DNA of 64,000 nucleotides from an uncultured Clostridia bacterium (lineage in GTDB: Bacteria > Bacillota > Clostridia > Christensenellales > UBA1242). Of the stretch, positions 18,410-27,254 are shown piece by piece. The number at the start of each line of letters is the position of its first letter. The stretch's first letter is position 1. The stretch lies in contig CALWKE010000002.1 of NCBI GenBank assembly GCA_944381185.1, positions 343,731 through 407,730 of the forward strand. The letters are read 5' to 3'. A model generated the notes under the pieces. The model saw only the letters and a program-made list of their open reading frames with translations, did no database searches and was not told the origin of the DNA. The translations under genes were made by a program, and so were the position numbers.

Positions 18410-20602
18410 ATGAAAAAAATAAAAAAAATAATCAAAATAACATTCATAACTTCAATAATTTTATGTGTAATGGCAGTAATTTCTGGCATAATTTTTTATA
18501 ATGTAACAACCTATTCTGTTAATTTAGACACCAGTAAACTTGAAGAAACGAAAAGTGTTAATAATTTGCAAATTTTTGACACAAACAAAAACTTAATTAA
18601 TCTTTCAGGTGAAAATTACATTCCAATTTCAAAACTTTCAACAAAAACAAAAAATGCTTTTATTTGTGCTGAAGATAAAAGATTTTACTCTCACAGCGGA
18701 GTTGATTACATACGAATGGCAGGCGCTCTTATTTCTAACATAAAAACCCACTCTTTTTCACAAGGAGCTTCAACAATTTCACAACAATTAGTTAAAAACA
18801 CGCAACTTTCAAGCGAAAAAACTATAAAGAGAAAACTAAAGGAAATCAAACTAACAAAACAACTTGAAAACAAATACTCAAAAGATGATATTCTTGAAAT
18901 GTATTTAAATAATATATATTTTGGCAATGGTTGTTACGGAATTGAAAATGCTTCAAAACATTACTTTAATAAATCTGCCTCAAAGCTCACTCTTGCTGAA
19001 AGTGCTCTTCTTGCAGGAACAATAAATGCACCCAGCTTTTATGACATTCAAAATAATCAAACAAAAGCACTTGAAAGACGAAATTTAATACTAGATTTAA
19101 TGCATAGTTATGGAAAAATTACAAGTGATGAGCATAAAAAAGCAAAAGATGAACCAATAAATTTAAATTTAACAAAACTTTCAAACACAAATTTTTTATG
19201 GGGCGAAATTATAGACGAAGCCTGCAAAATTTTAAAAACTAATGAAATGCAATTAAAAAACAGCAAACTAAAAATATATACTTATGTTGATTTGAATTTG
19301 CAAAATCAAATATATGAAAAAATCAAACAAAACTACTCTCATTTAGAATCAAATCCACAAACTGCAACAATGGTTGTTGATAACAAAACAAATGGTATAG
19401 TTGCAATAACAGGAAGTAACCAAACATTAAAATCAAAAAAACAACCGGGATCAATAATAAAACCAATAGTGGTTTATGCACCAGCATTTGAAAACAATGT
19501 TATTTCACCCGCCACAAAAATATTAGATGAAAAAATAAATATAAATGGCTATAGCCCTGACAATGCGGATAAACGCTTCCATGGTTATGTTTCTGTTCGA
19601 GAAGCATTAAAAAATTCATATAATGTTCCGGCAGTTAAAATTTTGAATGAAACGGGCATTTTAAAATCACAAGAATTTGCCAAAAAATTAGGTATAGATT
19701 TTGAAAAAGAAGATAATAATCTTGCAATAGCACTTGGTGGTTTCACAAAGGGAACAACCATACAAAACCTGTGTGATGCATACACTTCTATTGCAAATAA
19801 TGGAGCGTTTTCTAAAAGTAAATACATATCAAAAATTACATTAAATAATAATTGTATATATGAAGCAAAAAACACAAAAACAAAGGTGTTTTCAAGTAGC
19901 ACGGCATATCTTATAACTTCAATTTTAAAAGACGCAACAAAGAGCGGAACAGCAAGAAGACTGAACTCATTTAACTACGATATTGCTTCAAAAACTGGAA
20001 CGGTTGGAAAAGCAAATTCAACAAAAAATATTGAGGCGTATAACGCAACCTACACTTCATCTCACACAATTATAAGTTATGTTGGTGGAACAACAATGCC
20101 CGAAAACATAAATGGAGCAACCTACCCAACAATGATGACTAAAGATATTTTAAATATTCTTTACAAAAATAACACACCAAAAAATTTTGAAACACCAAAC
20201 TCTATTGTTATAAAAAATATTGATAAAAATGAATATAAAAACAATAAGGTTGTTGAAACTGATAATATTAATAATTCAATAAAAGAAATTTTTGCAAAAA
20301 ACAATTTACCAAATAAAAATGAAAATTCTTTAAGCCTAAAACTTGAAGCATTCAATTTTGAAAACAAAAAACCACTTTTATGTTTTTTTGTAAGTCCAAA
20401 TTATGACTATAAATTGATAAGAATAAATAAAAATAATTATGAAATTATAACAGAATTAAATAACTTAAAAGAATATAAAATTTATAAATTTGAAGACAAA
20501 TCGGCAAAAATTAATGAAATTTACGAATATTTTGTGGAAATTTGCGAAAAATCAACAAATAAAACTTATAAAACCAATACGATAAAATTAAAAAGTTTTT
20601 AA
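18410..20602 (+). CDS. Class A penicillin-binding protein (glycosyltransferase-transpeptidase)
   Basis: About 730 residues from the chosen start. A basic N-terminus and one membrane segment (about 10-32) anchor it, with the enzyme domains outside. The GT51 glycosyltransferase shows AEDKRFYSHSGVDY, GASTISQQLVKN and KLKEIKLTKQLE. The transpeptidase shows the Ser-x-x-Lys motif as PGSIIKP, SYN in NSYNVPAV, and KTGT. It should polymerise and cross-link peptidoglycan. The ATG at 18410 has AAGGAAA upstream; the longer reading starts with TTG without such a site. It lies alone on the plus strand, its 3' end overlapping the convergent thiI by four bases. Confidence 0.95.
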   Translation: MKKIKKIIKITFITSIILCVMAVISGIIFYNVTTYSVNLDTSKLEETKSVNNLQIFDTNKNLINLSGENYIPISKLSTKTKNAFICAEDKRFYSHSGVDYIRMAGALISNIKTHSFSQGASTISQQLVKNTQLSSEKTIKRKLKEIKLTKQLENKYSKDDILEMYLNNIYFGNGCYGIENASKHYFNKSASKLTLAESALLAGTINAPSFYDIQNNQTKALERRNLILDLMHSYGKITSDEHKKAKDEPINLNLTKLSNTNFLWGEIIDEACKILKTNEMQLKNSKLKIYTYVDLNLQNQIYEKIKQNYSHLESNPQTATMVVDNKTNGIVAITGSNQTLKSKKQPGSIIKPIVVYAPAFENNVISPATKILDEKININGYSPDNADKRFHGYVSVREALKNSYNVPAVKILNETGILKSQEFAKKLGIDFEKEDNNLAIALGGFTKGTTIQNLCDAYTSIANNGAFSKSKYISKITLNNNCIYEAKNTKTKVFSSSTAYLITSILKDATKSGTARRLNSFNYDIASKTGTVGKANSTKNIEAYNATYTSSHTIISYVGGTTMPENINGATYPTMMTKDILNILYKNNTPKNFETPNSIVIKNIDKNEYKNNKVVETDNINNSIKEIFAKNNLPNKNENSLSLKLEAFNFENKKPLLCFFVSPNYDYKLIRINKNNYEIITELNNLKEYKIYKFEDKSAKINEIYEYFVEICEKSTNKTYKTNTIKLKSF

Positions 20603-21759
20603 CCAATTTCAACAACTTCAATCGATTCAAAAGCCCTATTTATAATTTCATCAAAATCAATTTTTTCTTGTTCTTTTTTTGTTAAATAAAGATTTGGTCT
20701 AACAATCGGACTCTCTGGCAAAAATACTGTGCAACAATCTTCAAATGGTTTAATTGATGTTTCAAATGTTCCAATCTTTTTTGCAATGTCAATCGTTTCA
20801 CATTTATCAAAAGCAACAAGAGGTCTTATTATTGGCGTATCTTTAACAACTTCTGAAACAACAGTCATACTTTCAATTGTTTGACTTGCAACTTGACCCA
20901 AACTTTCACCAGTAATTATCATTTTCTTTTTATATTTTTTTGCCAACCTTTCAGCAATAGTAAACATTCCCCTTCGAAGCAAAGTTATCATATATGAACT
21001 ATCACATTTTGCATTAATTTGCTCTTGAAGTTCTGTCATTGACACCATAAAAATTGTCATCTTGCCAGTATATGCTGAAATAATTTTTGCAAGTTCTTCA
21101 ACTTTTTCTCGTGCAAAATTTGAAGTATATGGATAACTATGAAAATGAACCGCAGCAACTTTAACCCCACGCTTTGCCATCATATAGCCTGCAACCGGAC
21201 TATCAATTCCACCTGAAAGCAAAATAAGCCCCGAACCCGAAGTTCCAACAGGCATGCCACCAACACCAAAAATAACATTCTCATAAATAAAAGTTGTTTT
21301 ATCCTCCCTTATATCTATAAAAAGAGTTGTTTCTGGTTTTTTGACATCAACTTTTAAATTCTTATTTACCGCTAAAATTTTACCGCCAATTTTAGCAGAT
21401 ATTTGCATTGAATTAAGTTCAAGAGTTTTATCTGCTCTGTTTGTTTCAACTTTAAAAGTTCCCTTTTTATCTTTCATAAGTTCAACAGAAAGTTCTTCAA
21501 TTTTATTTAAATCTGTCACAATCTTTGCCGATTTTGAAAAGGAAAAAATTCCCGGAATTTTTTCTAGTGTTTCCAAAATATCAATTTCATCACTCTCTCT
21601 ATATTTTTGAACTATGTATCTTCCTGGAATTTTAACAACTTCAGCGTCAAACTCTTTTAATTTTTCTTTAATATTTTCAACTAAAACCTTTTCAAAAAAA
21701 CCTCGGTTTTTACCCTTTAAAAATATTTCTCCAAATCTAATCAAAATAACTTTTTCCAT
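20599..21759 (-). CDS. thiI: tRNA 4-thiouridine synthase ThiI
   Basis: A 386-residue ThiI. It adenylates and thiolates U8 of tRNA and can feed sulphur to thiazole synthesis. The N-terminal ferredoxin-like plus THUMP region (about 1-165) is followed by the PP-loop SGGIDSPVAGYMM near 180. There is no C-terminal rhodanese domain, as is usual in Gram-positive ThiI. AAAGGTAATG precedes the ATG. The cysteine desulfurase gene ends six bases upstream, which identifies its sulphur donor. Its 3' end overlaps the convergent penicillin-binding-protein gene, so no separate terminator fits there. Confidence 0.96.
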   Translation of the reverse strand: MEKVILIRFGEIFLKGKNRGFFEKVLVENIKEKLKEFDAEVVKIPGRYIVQKYRESDEIDILETLEKIPGIFSFSKSAKIVTDLNKIEELSVELMKDKKGTFKVETNRADKTLELNSMQISAKIGGKILAVNKNLKVDVKKPETTLFIDIREDKTTFIYENVIFGVGGMPVGTSGSGLILLSGGIDSPVAGYMMAKRGVKVAAVHFHSYPYTSNFAREKVEELAKIISAYTGKMTIFMVSMTELQEQINAKCDSSYMITLLRRGMFTIAERLAKKYKKKMIITGESLGQVASQTIESMTVVSEVVKDTPIIRPLVAFDKCETIDIAKKIGTFETSIKPFEDCCTVFLPESPIVRPNLYLTKKEQEKIDFDEIINRAFESIEVVEIG

Positions 21760-21765
21760 AAAACA

Positions 21766-22914
21766 TTACCTTTTAACATTATTTTCTAATCGTAAAACAC
21801 ATTCTTCAAATTTTGAAACTATATAATCAAAATCATAATCAAGATATGGTGAAAAACTAACTCTCACACTTCCAATAACATCACTTTCACCCTTCCCCAT
21901 AGCCTCAAGCGTTCGGTTGCCCGCCTTTTTTGATGAACACGCAGAACCCGTTGAAATATAAATATTATATCTATCAAGCATATTTTCCAAAACTTCACCT
22001 TTAATCTTATCAAAAGTTAATGATAAAATATAAGGAGAAGCATCTTCAGAAGAATTAATTTTCAAAAATTGACTAATGTTACTAGCCATTAATTTTTTTA
22101 TAAAACAATTTTTATAATCAATTACCCTGTTATAATTTTCATTTATATTAACAAACACTTTGTCTAACACATATGAAAATGCAAGAGCACCTAAAACATT
22201 TTCAGTCGAAGACCTTATTCCATCTTCTTGACCACCACCCAAAAGATATGGATGAATTTTTATACTATTTTTAATCCAAATACCAGCAATTCCACGAGGT
22301 GCGTAAAGTTTATGAGATGAAATTGTGTAAAGGTCAACACCTAAATCTCTAACAGAAAACTGAATTTTACCAAATGCCTGCACACCATCACTATGAAATA
22401 TAACGTTAGGATTAATCTTTTTTGCATATTCGCATAGGCATTTTATATCATTAATTGCACCAGTTTCATTTGAAACATGTATAACTGAAATCAAAACAAC
22501 ATTATCATCTATTAAAGTTTTAAAATGTTCAAAATCAACTTTGCCATTTTTATCTAAATTTACTTCTTTAACAATAACACCTTTTTGCTCTAATGCATGT
22601 GCAGCATAAAAAACACTTGGGTGTTCACCTTTAGAAATCAAAACAACTTGACCGGGTCTTAAATTAAAACCATTAAAAACCATATTATTTGATTCAGTTG
22701 CACTTGAGGTGAATGTTAACCTGCCATTTTTTCCACCAAGTTTTTGAGTTATATTTTCCCTTGCTAAATTCAGTTGTTTTTTTACATTAATTGATGGCAT
22801 ATATGAAGAACTTGGATTAAAAAACAACTCTTCATTTTTTTGCTTCATAAAGTCAAAAACATCATCAAAAACTTTTGTTGTCGCTGCGTTATCTAAATAA
22901 GAAAATTTTTCCAT
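21766..22914 (-). CDS. Cysteine desulfurase (IscS/NifS family), partner of ThiI
   Basis: About 382 residues. A PLP enzyme that takes sulphur from cysteine. MEKFSYLDNAATTKV starts the family pattern; the PLP Lys is in SSHKLYAPRGIAGIW; the persulfide Cys lies in STGSACSSKKAG. Linkage to thiI suggests it supplies s4U synthesis, as NifZ does in Bacillus. The ATG at 22914 is preferred; the longer reading needs a TTG. No Shine-Dalgarno is present. Instead a near-consensus promoter sits so close that the predicted transcript start is the A of this ATG. Confidence 0.94.
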   Translation of the reverse strand: MEKFSYLDNAATTKVFDDVFDFMKQKNEELFFNPSSSYMPSINVKKQLNLARENITQKLGGKNGRLTFTSSATESNNMVFNGFNLRPGQVVLISKGEHPSVFYAAHALEQKGVIVKEVNLDKNGKVDFEHFKTLIDDNVVLISVIHVSNETGAINDIKCLCEYAKKINPNVIFHSDGVQAFGKIQFSVRDLGVDLYTISSHKLYAPRGIAGIWIKNSIKIHPYLLGGGQEDGIRSSTENVLGALAFSYVLDKVFVNINENYNRVIDYKNCFIKKLMASNISQFLKINSSEDASPYILSLTFDKIKGEVLENMLDRYNIYISTGSACSSKKAGNRTLEAMGKGESDVIGSVRVSFSPYLDYDFDYIVSKFEECVLRLENNVKR

Positions 22915-22920
22915 AAGGTA

Positions 22921-22949
22921 ATTATGAAACAACTTAAAGTTTTTGTCAA
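22921..22949 (-). promoter_or_regulatory. Promoter giving a predicted leaderless desulfurase-thiI transcript
   Basis: TTGACA (22949..22944), a 17-base spacer, then CATAAT (22926..22921). Six bases follow before ATG at 22914, the normal distance from a -10 box to the first transcribed base. The -35 overlaps the stop codon of yunB. Confidence 0.7.
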
Positions 22950-23647
22950 GAACTAAACTTTTCAGGAACCAAATTTAACATATCTGTTAAATTATTTGAA
23001 TTTAAATAAACTTCAGGAATTTTACCAACTATAAGAGTTTCACAAAGAAGAACCTGTGAATTACTATTTAATCTTAAAGTTTTAAATGGAAGCACAATAT
23101 TAATTTTTATTGAAATATCAAGATATAATTTATGATAAGTCTGATTTATTCCCGCAGAAACAAAATTTGAAACAAAATCACAAAACACCTCTCCATACGG
23201 GCTAACTTCATATTGAACATCAGGTCCCATACCAGCAAAAATAGAAATTCCAAAAAATGAACCAAGAGAAATAGTAACTGGTCTACTTGATAAATTCAGA
23301 AAATTATTCATAACATTTTTTGTAACAATTCTAGACAAACTGTTAATTCTAACTGAATTTGCTTCAATTAATGTTATATCATCATTTTTATCTTTTACAA
23401 TATTTATAAAATCATCATAATTAATGTTATTTGAAATCGACTCCGCTATTGCTAAATCTATTGCTTTTGTTGCGTAGCTTGAAATTTGTGATTTTGTGTT
23501 ATCATATAAAATTGGAGTCACCAAAAATCTTAAATATAAAAAAAGTAAAATAAGTAAAATAAGAAAAAACGCAAAAAACTTATGTTTTAACTGAAATTTT
23601 GGTATTTTAATCAGTTTAAAACAATTTTTTGTGTTTTTACTAGTCAT
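22946..23647 (-). CDS. yunB: Sporulation protein YunB
   Basis: A 233-residue protein with one N-terminal membrane segment (about 24-42) and an extracytoplasmic domain. The conserved part is clear: GPDVQYEVSPYGEVFCDF, then SAGINQTYHKLYLDI, a PF-containing stretch, and ETLIVGKIPEVYLN near the end, matching YunB. In Bacillus it is a mother-cell sporulation gene of unknown mechanism. There is no Shine-Dalgarno; a -10-like TATAAT ends six bases before the ATG, suggesting a leaderless transcript. The upstream sequence also resembles a sigma-E promoter. Confidence 0.88.
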   Translation of the reverse strand: MTSKNTKNCFKLIKIPKFQLKHKFFAFFLILLILLFLYLRFLVTPILYDNTKSQISSYATKAIDLAIAESISNNINYDDFINIVKDKNDDITLIEANSVRINSLSRIVTKNVMNNFLNLSSRPVTISLGSFFGISIFAGMGPDVQYEVSPYGEVFCDFVSNFVSAGINQTYHKLYLDISIKINIVLPFKTLRLNSNSQVLLCETLIVGKIPEVYLNSNNLTDMLNLVPEKFSS

Positions 23648-23653
23648 GTTAAA

Positions 23654-23682
23654 ATTATATTAATCATTTAAAATAATTATGA
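23654..23682 (-). promoter_or_regulatory. Sigma-E-like promoter of yunB
   Basis: TCATAAT (23682..23676), a 14-base spacer, then AATATAAT (23661..23654). This resembles the mother-cell sigma-E pattern (TCATATT, about 14 bases, CATACAAT). The box ends six bases before the yunB ATG. The match is partial. Confidence 0.45.
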
Positions 23683-23684
23683 CA

Positions 23685-24059
23685 TTAATTCTTTTTTGTT
23701 TTAGAAGATACAAAGAATGAAACAATATATGATAGTCCAATTGAAACTGCAATACCAGCAGATGTTGCCATAAGTCCACCACCTATTGCACCGAATAATC
23801 CATTAGTTTTTGCACCTTCAACCGCCCCTCTTGCTAAAGCATTTCCAAAACCTGTTATAGGAAGTGATGCTCCCGCACCTGCCCATTCAATCAAATAGTT
23901 ATATAGACCAAAGCCACCTAATATCGCCCCAACCATTAAAAATATAACTAAAATTCTTGCGGGTGTAATTTTTGTTTTTATTTGAATTAGTTCTGCAATC
24001 ATGCATATTAGTCCCCCAACAAAAAATACTTTTAAATACATTAAAATACCTAAAACCAT
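23685..24059 (-). CDS. spoVAE: Stage V sporulation protein SpoVAE (SpoVAEb type)
   Basis: A 124-residue integral membrane protein with about four membrane segments. The motif GAGASLPITGFGNALARGAVEGAKTNG (seen across about residues 59-85) is the SpoVA signature shared with SpoVAC. Part of the inner-spore-membrane channel for Ca-dipicolinate. AGGAGGGGG precedes the ATG. It is the last of three spoVA genes, 17 bases after spoVAD, the minimal clostridial set. Confidence 0.95.
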   Translation of the reverse strand: MVLGILMYLKVFFVGGLICMIAELIQIKTKITPARILVIFLMVGAILGGFGLYNYLIEWAGAGASLPITGFGNALARGAVEGAKTNGLFGAIGGGLMATSAGIAVSIGLSYIVSFFVSSKTKKN

Positions 24060-24076
24060 AAACCGACCCCCTCCTA

Positions 24077-25081
24077 TTAACTTTTTTCTAATTCAATCAA
24101 ATGTGCAACTGAAGGTATTGAATCGCCTTGTTGATTTGAAATTGTGCTCATAAGTGCACCTGTTGCAACAAGTAAAACCTTCTTAAATGTTCCATCTAAT
24201 AATTTATCTATAATATAAGTTGCAAGCACTGAAGCTGAACAACCCGCCCCACTTCCACCTTGATAAGATTCTTCGTCAAATGAATAAATTGAATGCCCAA
24301 TATCTGAATAATTTTGTTCTAATAAAAAACCTTTCTTTTTCATTAAATCTCGCAAAATATCTGAACCTAATTTACCCAAATCACCTGTAGCAATAAAATC
24401 ATAATCACTTGGTTTAGTTTTTGTGTCAGCAAAAAAGTTACATAATGTATCACACGCAGCAGGTGCCATTGCCGCACCCATGTTTGCAATATCAACAACA
24501 CCAAAATCTTGAACTCTGCCAAAACAAATCTTTGTTATTTTTATAGGTGATTTTTTTGAAGATATAACAAACCCGCCACCTGCTGTAACAGTCCACTGCG
24601 AATAAGATTGTCTTTGATTTCCAAATTCAAGAGGATATCTATATTGTCTTTCTGCAGAACTAAAATGACTTATCGTTGAACATAATATATTTTTAAACCC
24701 ACCACCATCAATAAGAGAGGCAGCAATTCCAATACTTGCAGTAATTGTTGAACAAGCTGAATATATTCCAACAAAAGGAACCTGCAAAACCTCAGCCACA
24801 TAGTTGCTCGACACTAACTGGTTCATCAAATCACCACCTAAATATATATCTATATCATCAACCAATAATTCTGCATCTTTAATAGCTCGTTTATTTATAA
24901 GTCGAAGCATTTTTCGTTCACCTTTTTCAAATGTTTTTTCACCCATTTTATCATCATCGGTTGAATACTCCATATATTTTCTAAATGTACCATTTTTTTC
25001 TTTTTCTCCAACAAGCGACCCTCTTCCAATAATATAACAATTATTAACAACTTCCAAAGTTTGTTTTCCTAATCGTTTCAT
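24077..25081 (-). CDS. spoVAD: Stage V sporulation protein SpoVAD
   Basis: A 334-residue protein with a thiolase-like fold. SpoVAD binds dipicolinic acid during spore formation and docks on the SpoVA channel. Family stretches include GRGSLVGEKEKNG near the start, GIYSACSTITASIGIAASLI, and GGSGAGCSASVLATY near 285. The length matches Bacillus SpoVAD (about 338). AAGGAG precedes the ATG. It lies between spoVAC and spoVAE with short gaps. Confidence 0.97.
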   Translation of the reverse strand: MKRLGKQTLEVVNNCYIIGRGSLVGEKEKNGTFRKYMEYSTDDDKMGEKTFEKGERKMLRLINKRAIKDAELLVDDIDIYLGGDLMNQLVSSNYVAEVLQVPFVGIYSACSTITASIGIAASLIDGGGFKNILCSTISHFSSAERQYRYPLEFGNQRQSYSQWTVTAGGGFVISSKKSPIKITKICFGRVQDFGVVDIANMGAAMAPAACDTLCNFFADTKTKPSDYDFIATGDLGKLGSDILRDLMKKKGFLLEQNYSDIGHSIYSFDEESYQGGSGAGCSASVLATYIIDKLLDGTFKKVLLVATGALMSTISNQQGDSIPSVAHLIELEKS

Positions 25082-25090
25082 AAATACTCC

Positions 25091-25549
25091 TTAAAATAAA
25101 AGAATAAGTGAATAAACAAGTCCAACAATAATTGAATATGCAACACCATTAACAATAACAGGTCCGGCTACAAAAAACATTTTTGAACCAATTCCAAAAA
25201 CAAGTCCTTCATTTTTAAATTCAATTGCACATGATGCTATGCTATTTGCAAATCCTGAAATTGGAATAAAAGTTCCAGCACCTCCAAATTTAGCAATTCT
25301 ATCAAAAACACCAAAGGCAGTAAGCAATATTGTTATAGTGATGATGATTATACTTATCCAAGCACTTACCCGAAGCATATCCATTGTTGGGTTATACGCC
25401 TTAATTATATCGCCAAACATCTGTCCCAAACAGCATATCATTCCACCAACTAAAAACGCATGCAAAAGTGAATTAAACCAACCAGTTTTAGGTGTTTCTC
25501 TTTCAACATAAAGCAAATACTCTTCATTTCTTTTTTCAGTATTTTCCAT
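25091..25549 (-). CDS. spoVAC: Stage V sporulation protein SpoVAC
   Basis: About 152 residues with four or five membrane segments. SpoVAC forms a mechanosensitive part of the channel that releases Ca-dipicolinate at germination. The signature GAGTFIPISGFANSIASCAIEFKNEG matches SpoVAC (about residues 90-115). The ATG at 25549 (MENTEKRN) has AGGAGAG directly upstream; the longer open frame begins with TTG and lacks a site. It is the first gene of the spoVA run. Confidence 0.95.
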   Translation of the reverse strand: MENTEKRNEEYLLYVERETPKTGWFNSLLHAFLVGGMICCLGQMFGDIIKAYNPTMDMLRVSAWISIIIITITILLTAFGVFDRIAKFGGAGTFIPISGFANSIASCAIEFKNEGLVFGIGSKMFFVAGPVIVNGVAYSIIVGLVYSLILLF

Positions 25550-25666
25550 AAACTCTCCTAAAAAACGCAATTTTACTTAAATTTATTAACAAAATAATAT
25601 ATATTTATTCAATTTATAAATAATTTTTATTTTTTGTAAAAAACTAATAGTAATATTGGAGGTCTT

Positions 25667-27220
25667 ATGAAAAGCAAAATTAAAAAGATTTTAACATCAA
25701 CAATTCTATCTGCAGTTTCAATAACTGCAATTGGTTGCAGTTCAGGAAACACAAAACTTGCAAAAAATATTGATAATGGAATGGCTGAATTTGTGTCTAG
25801 TATAAATAAACTTGACTATGTTGACACATCAAGTTCAAACCATAATAACAATAAAATAGGAAAAATTATTGAAACATCAACTAATGATAAATTTGATAAA
25901 TCATTTGCAAAAATCAAAACTGAAGGTAACCAAACACAATTTTTTAATAATCAAATTTCAGAACTTGAAATTGAAAACACAATAACAAGACCAGAAGAAC
26001 GAGATGATAATTTTAAGTTATTTGTTCTTTCTGAATCCCCTTATATTTCACTTACCAGTGATGATAATGTTGCTAATATGAATATCAACATAAAATTTTC
26101 TACTGACAAAATTGAAAAAGTTTCTGATAATATCAGTTCAAAAATAAATAAATTAATTTTAAAGCGTTCAATTTTAATGATTTACGTAAATGAACTATAT
26201 AATAATAATGTCAATTTAACAAACGAAGATAAAGTTGCTATAAATGCCTATGTAAATGTCATAAAAGAAAACGCTTCATATCTCAAAGGAAATCGTGGCA
26301 TGGTAAAAAATCAACTAAATTTAGCAAATAATTTAGTTGAAAAAGAATCAAATGAAAATTTAATAAATTATTATATAATAAAATCTGGTGAAGCACTTGA
26401 AACTAGGTCTAGCAAAATTGATTCAACAATTTCTGCCATAGATTCAATTATTGAAATTATTGAAAACAATTTAACCACCTCTTCACCATACTATGATGTA
26501 AATCTCAATGATAAATATGATGAAATAATTGAAAATATTGACAATTCTTCTATTGGCAAAGATATTGAAATAGACGAAAACTCTTCAAATATCGACATTG
26601 CTGATTCAATAATTTTTTCTTTAAATGTAAATAAAAATAAATGCTGTGATAAAAATAGTAATAATATAGTTAATTCAAAAAATAACTCAACGCAAGTTAA
26701 TTCGCAAAATTCTAATAACCAAACAAACAATAATACTAATAGAAATAATCAAATAAATCAAATCATTCAAAACAAAAATAATAACTCTTTAACAAATCAA
26801 ACAAATAATAATCAAATGAACAATTTAAATAACAAACAAACTTTTGAAGATGATTTATCAAATAACATGAATAATACCATAAAAAATAACAATGTCCGCA
26901 AAAAACAAAATATAATTACCAAAAACGATAATCAAACAAAATTTAATAATAAAATTAAAAACAATACATCAATCAGAAATCAAAGAAGAAACACTAACAA
27001 TAATACAAATCAAACAAACACACAAAACAGAAATCAAAATTTAACAAGAAGTGTAAACAATATGGTAGATAGAAACGAAAATAATGAAAAATATTTAAGA
27101 GCCGATAGAACTCCAATGAAATCAGTAGAAAGTGAAGAATACGAACAATCAAAACAAGACAATAATATATCATCAAATAATGCAACAAGAGTTCCATATA
27201 AAATCAACTCTCAATTTTAA
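25667..27220 (+). CDS. Lipoprotein with a long asparagine-rich C-terminal tail
   Basis: A 517-residue lipoprotein. The signal peptide (about 1-23) ends in the lipobox AIGC. Residues about 25-320 are helical-looking, Asn/Ser/Ile/Lys-rich and without a motif I recognise. From about 325 to the end it is a disordered, Asn/Gln/Thr-rich low-complexity tail with many NN and NQ pairs, followed by a short charged segment. GGAGG precedes the ATG. It is divergent from spoVAC, so a spore or envelope role is possible but not shown. Its coding strand is A/C-rich, as in the other plus-strand genes, which may have favoured Asn/Gln/Thr codons. Confidence 0.75.
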   Translation: MKSKIKKILTSTILSAVSITAIGCSSGNTKLAKNIDNGMAEFVSSINKLDYVDTSSSNHNNNKIGKIIETSTNDKFDKSFAKIKTEGNQTQFFNNQISELEIENTITRPEERDDNFKLFVLSESPYISLTSDDNVANMNINIKFSTDKIEKVSDNISSKINKLILKRSILMIYVNELYNNNVNLTNEDKVAINAYVNVIKENASYLKGNRGMVKNQLNLANNLVEKESNENLINYYIIKSGEALETRSSKIDSTISAIDSIIEIIENNLTTSSPYYDVNLNDKYDEIIENIDNSSIGKDIEIDENSSNIDIADSIIFSLNVNKNKCCDKNSNNIVNSKNNSTQVNSQNSNNQTNNNTNRNNQINQIIQNKNNNSLTNQTNNNQMNNLNNKQTFEDDLSNNMNNTIKNNNVRKKQNIITKNDNQTKFNNKIKNNTSIRNQRRNTNNNTNQTNTQNRNQNLTRSVNNMVDRNENNEKYLRADRTPMKSVESEEYEQSKQDNNISSNNATRVPYKINSQF

Positions 27221-27224
27221 GCAT

Positions 27225-27254
27225 AAAAAAACACCAGAAAATCTGGTGTTTTTA
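27225..27254. terminator. Bidirectional terminator between convergent genes
   Basis: AAAAAACACCAGA and TCTGGTGTTTTTA pair around AAAA; T-runs are present on both strands. It separates the Asn-rich lipoprotein gene from the convergent membrane-protein gene, whose stop lies in the stem. Confidence 0.85.

Noticed and set aside
20599..20602. Frameshift or assembly error where the penicillin-binding protein and thiI overlap
   Set aside because: Both proteins end with normal tails, and a four-base TTAA-type overlap of convergent stops is common in compact genomes.
25550..25666. Possible sigma-G promoter before spoVAC
   Set aside because: The region is A/T-rich, and I could not find a convincing GMATA with CATNNTA at the right spacing, though sigma-G control would be expected.
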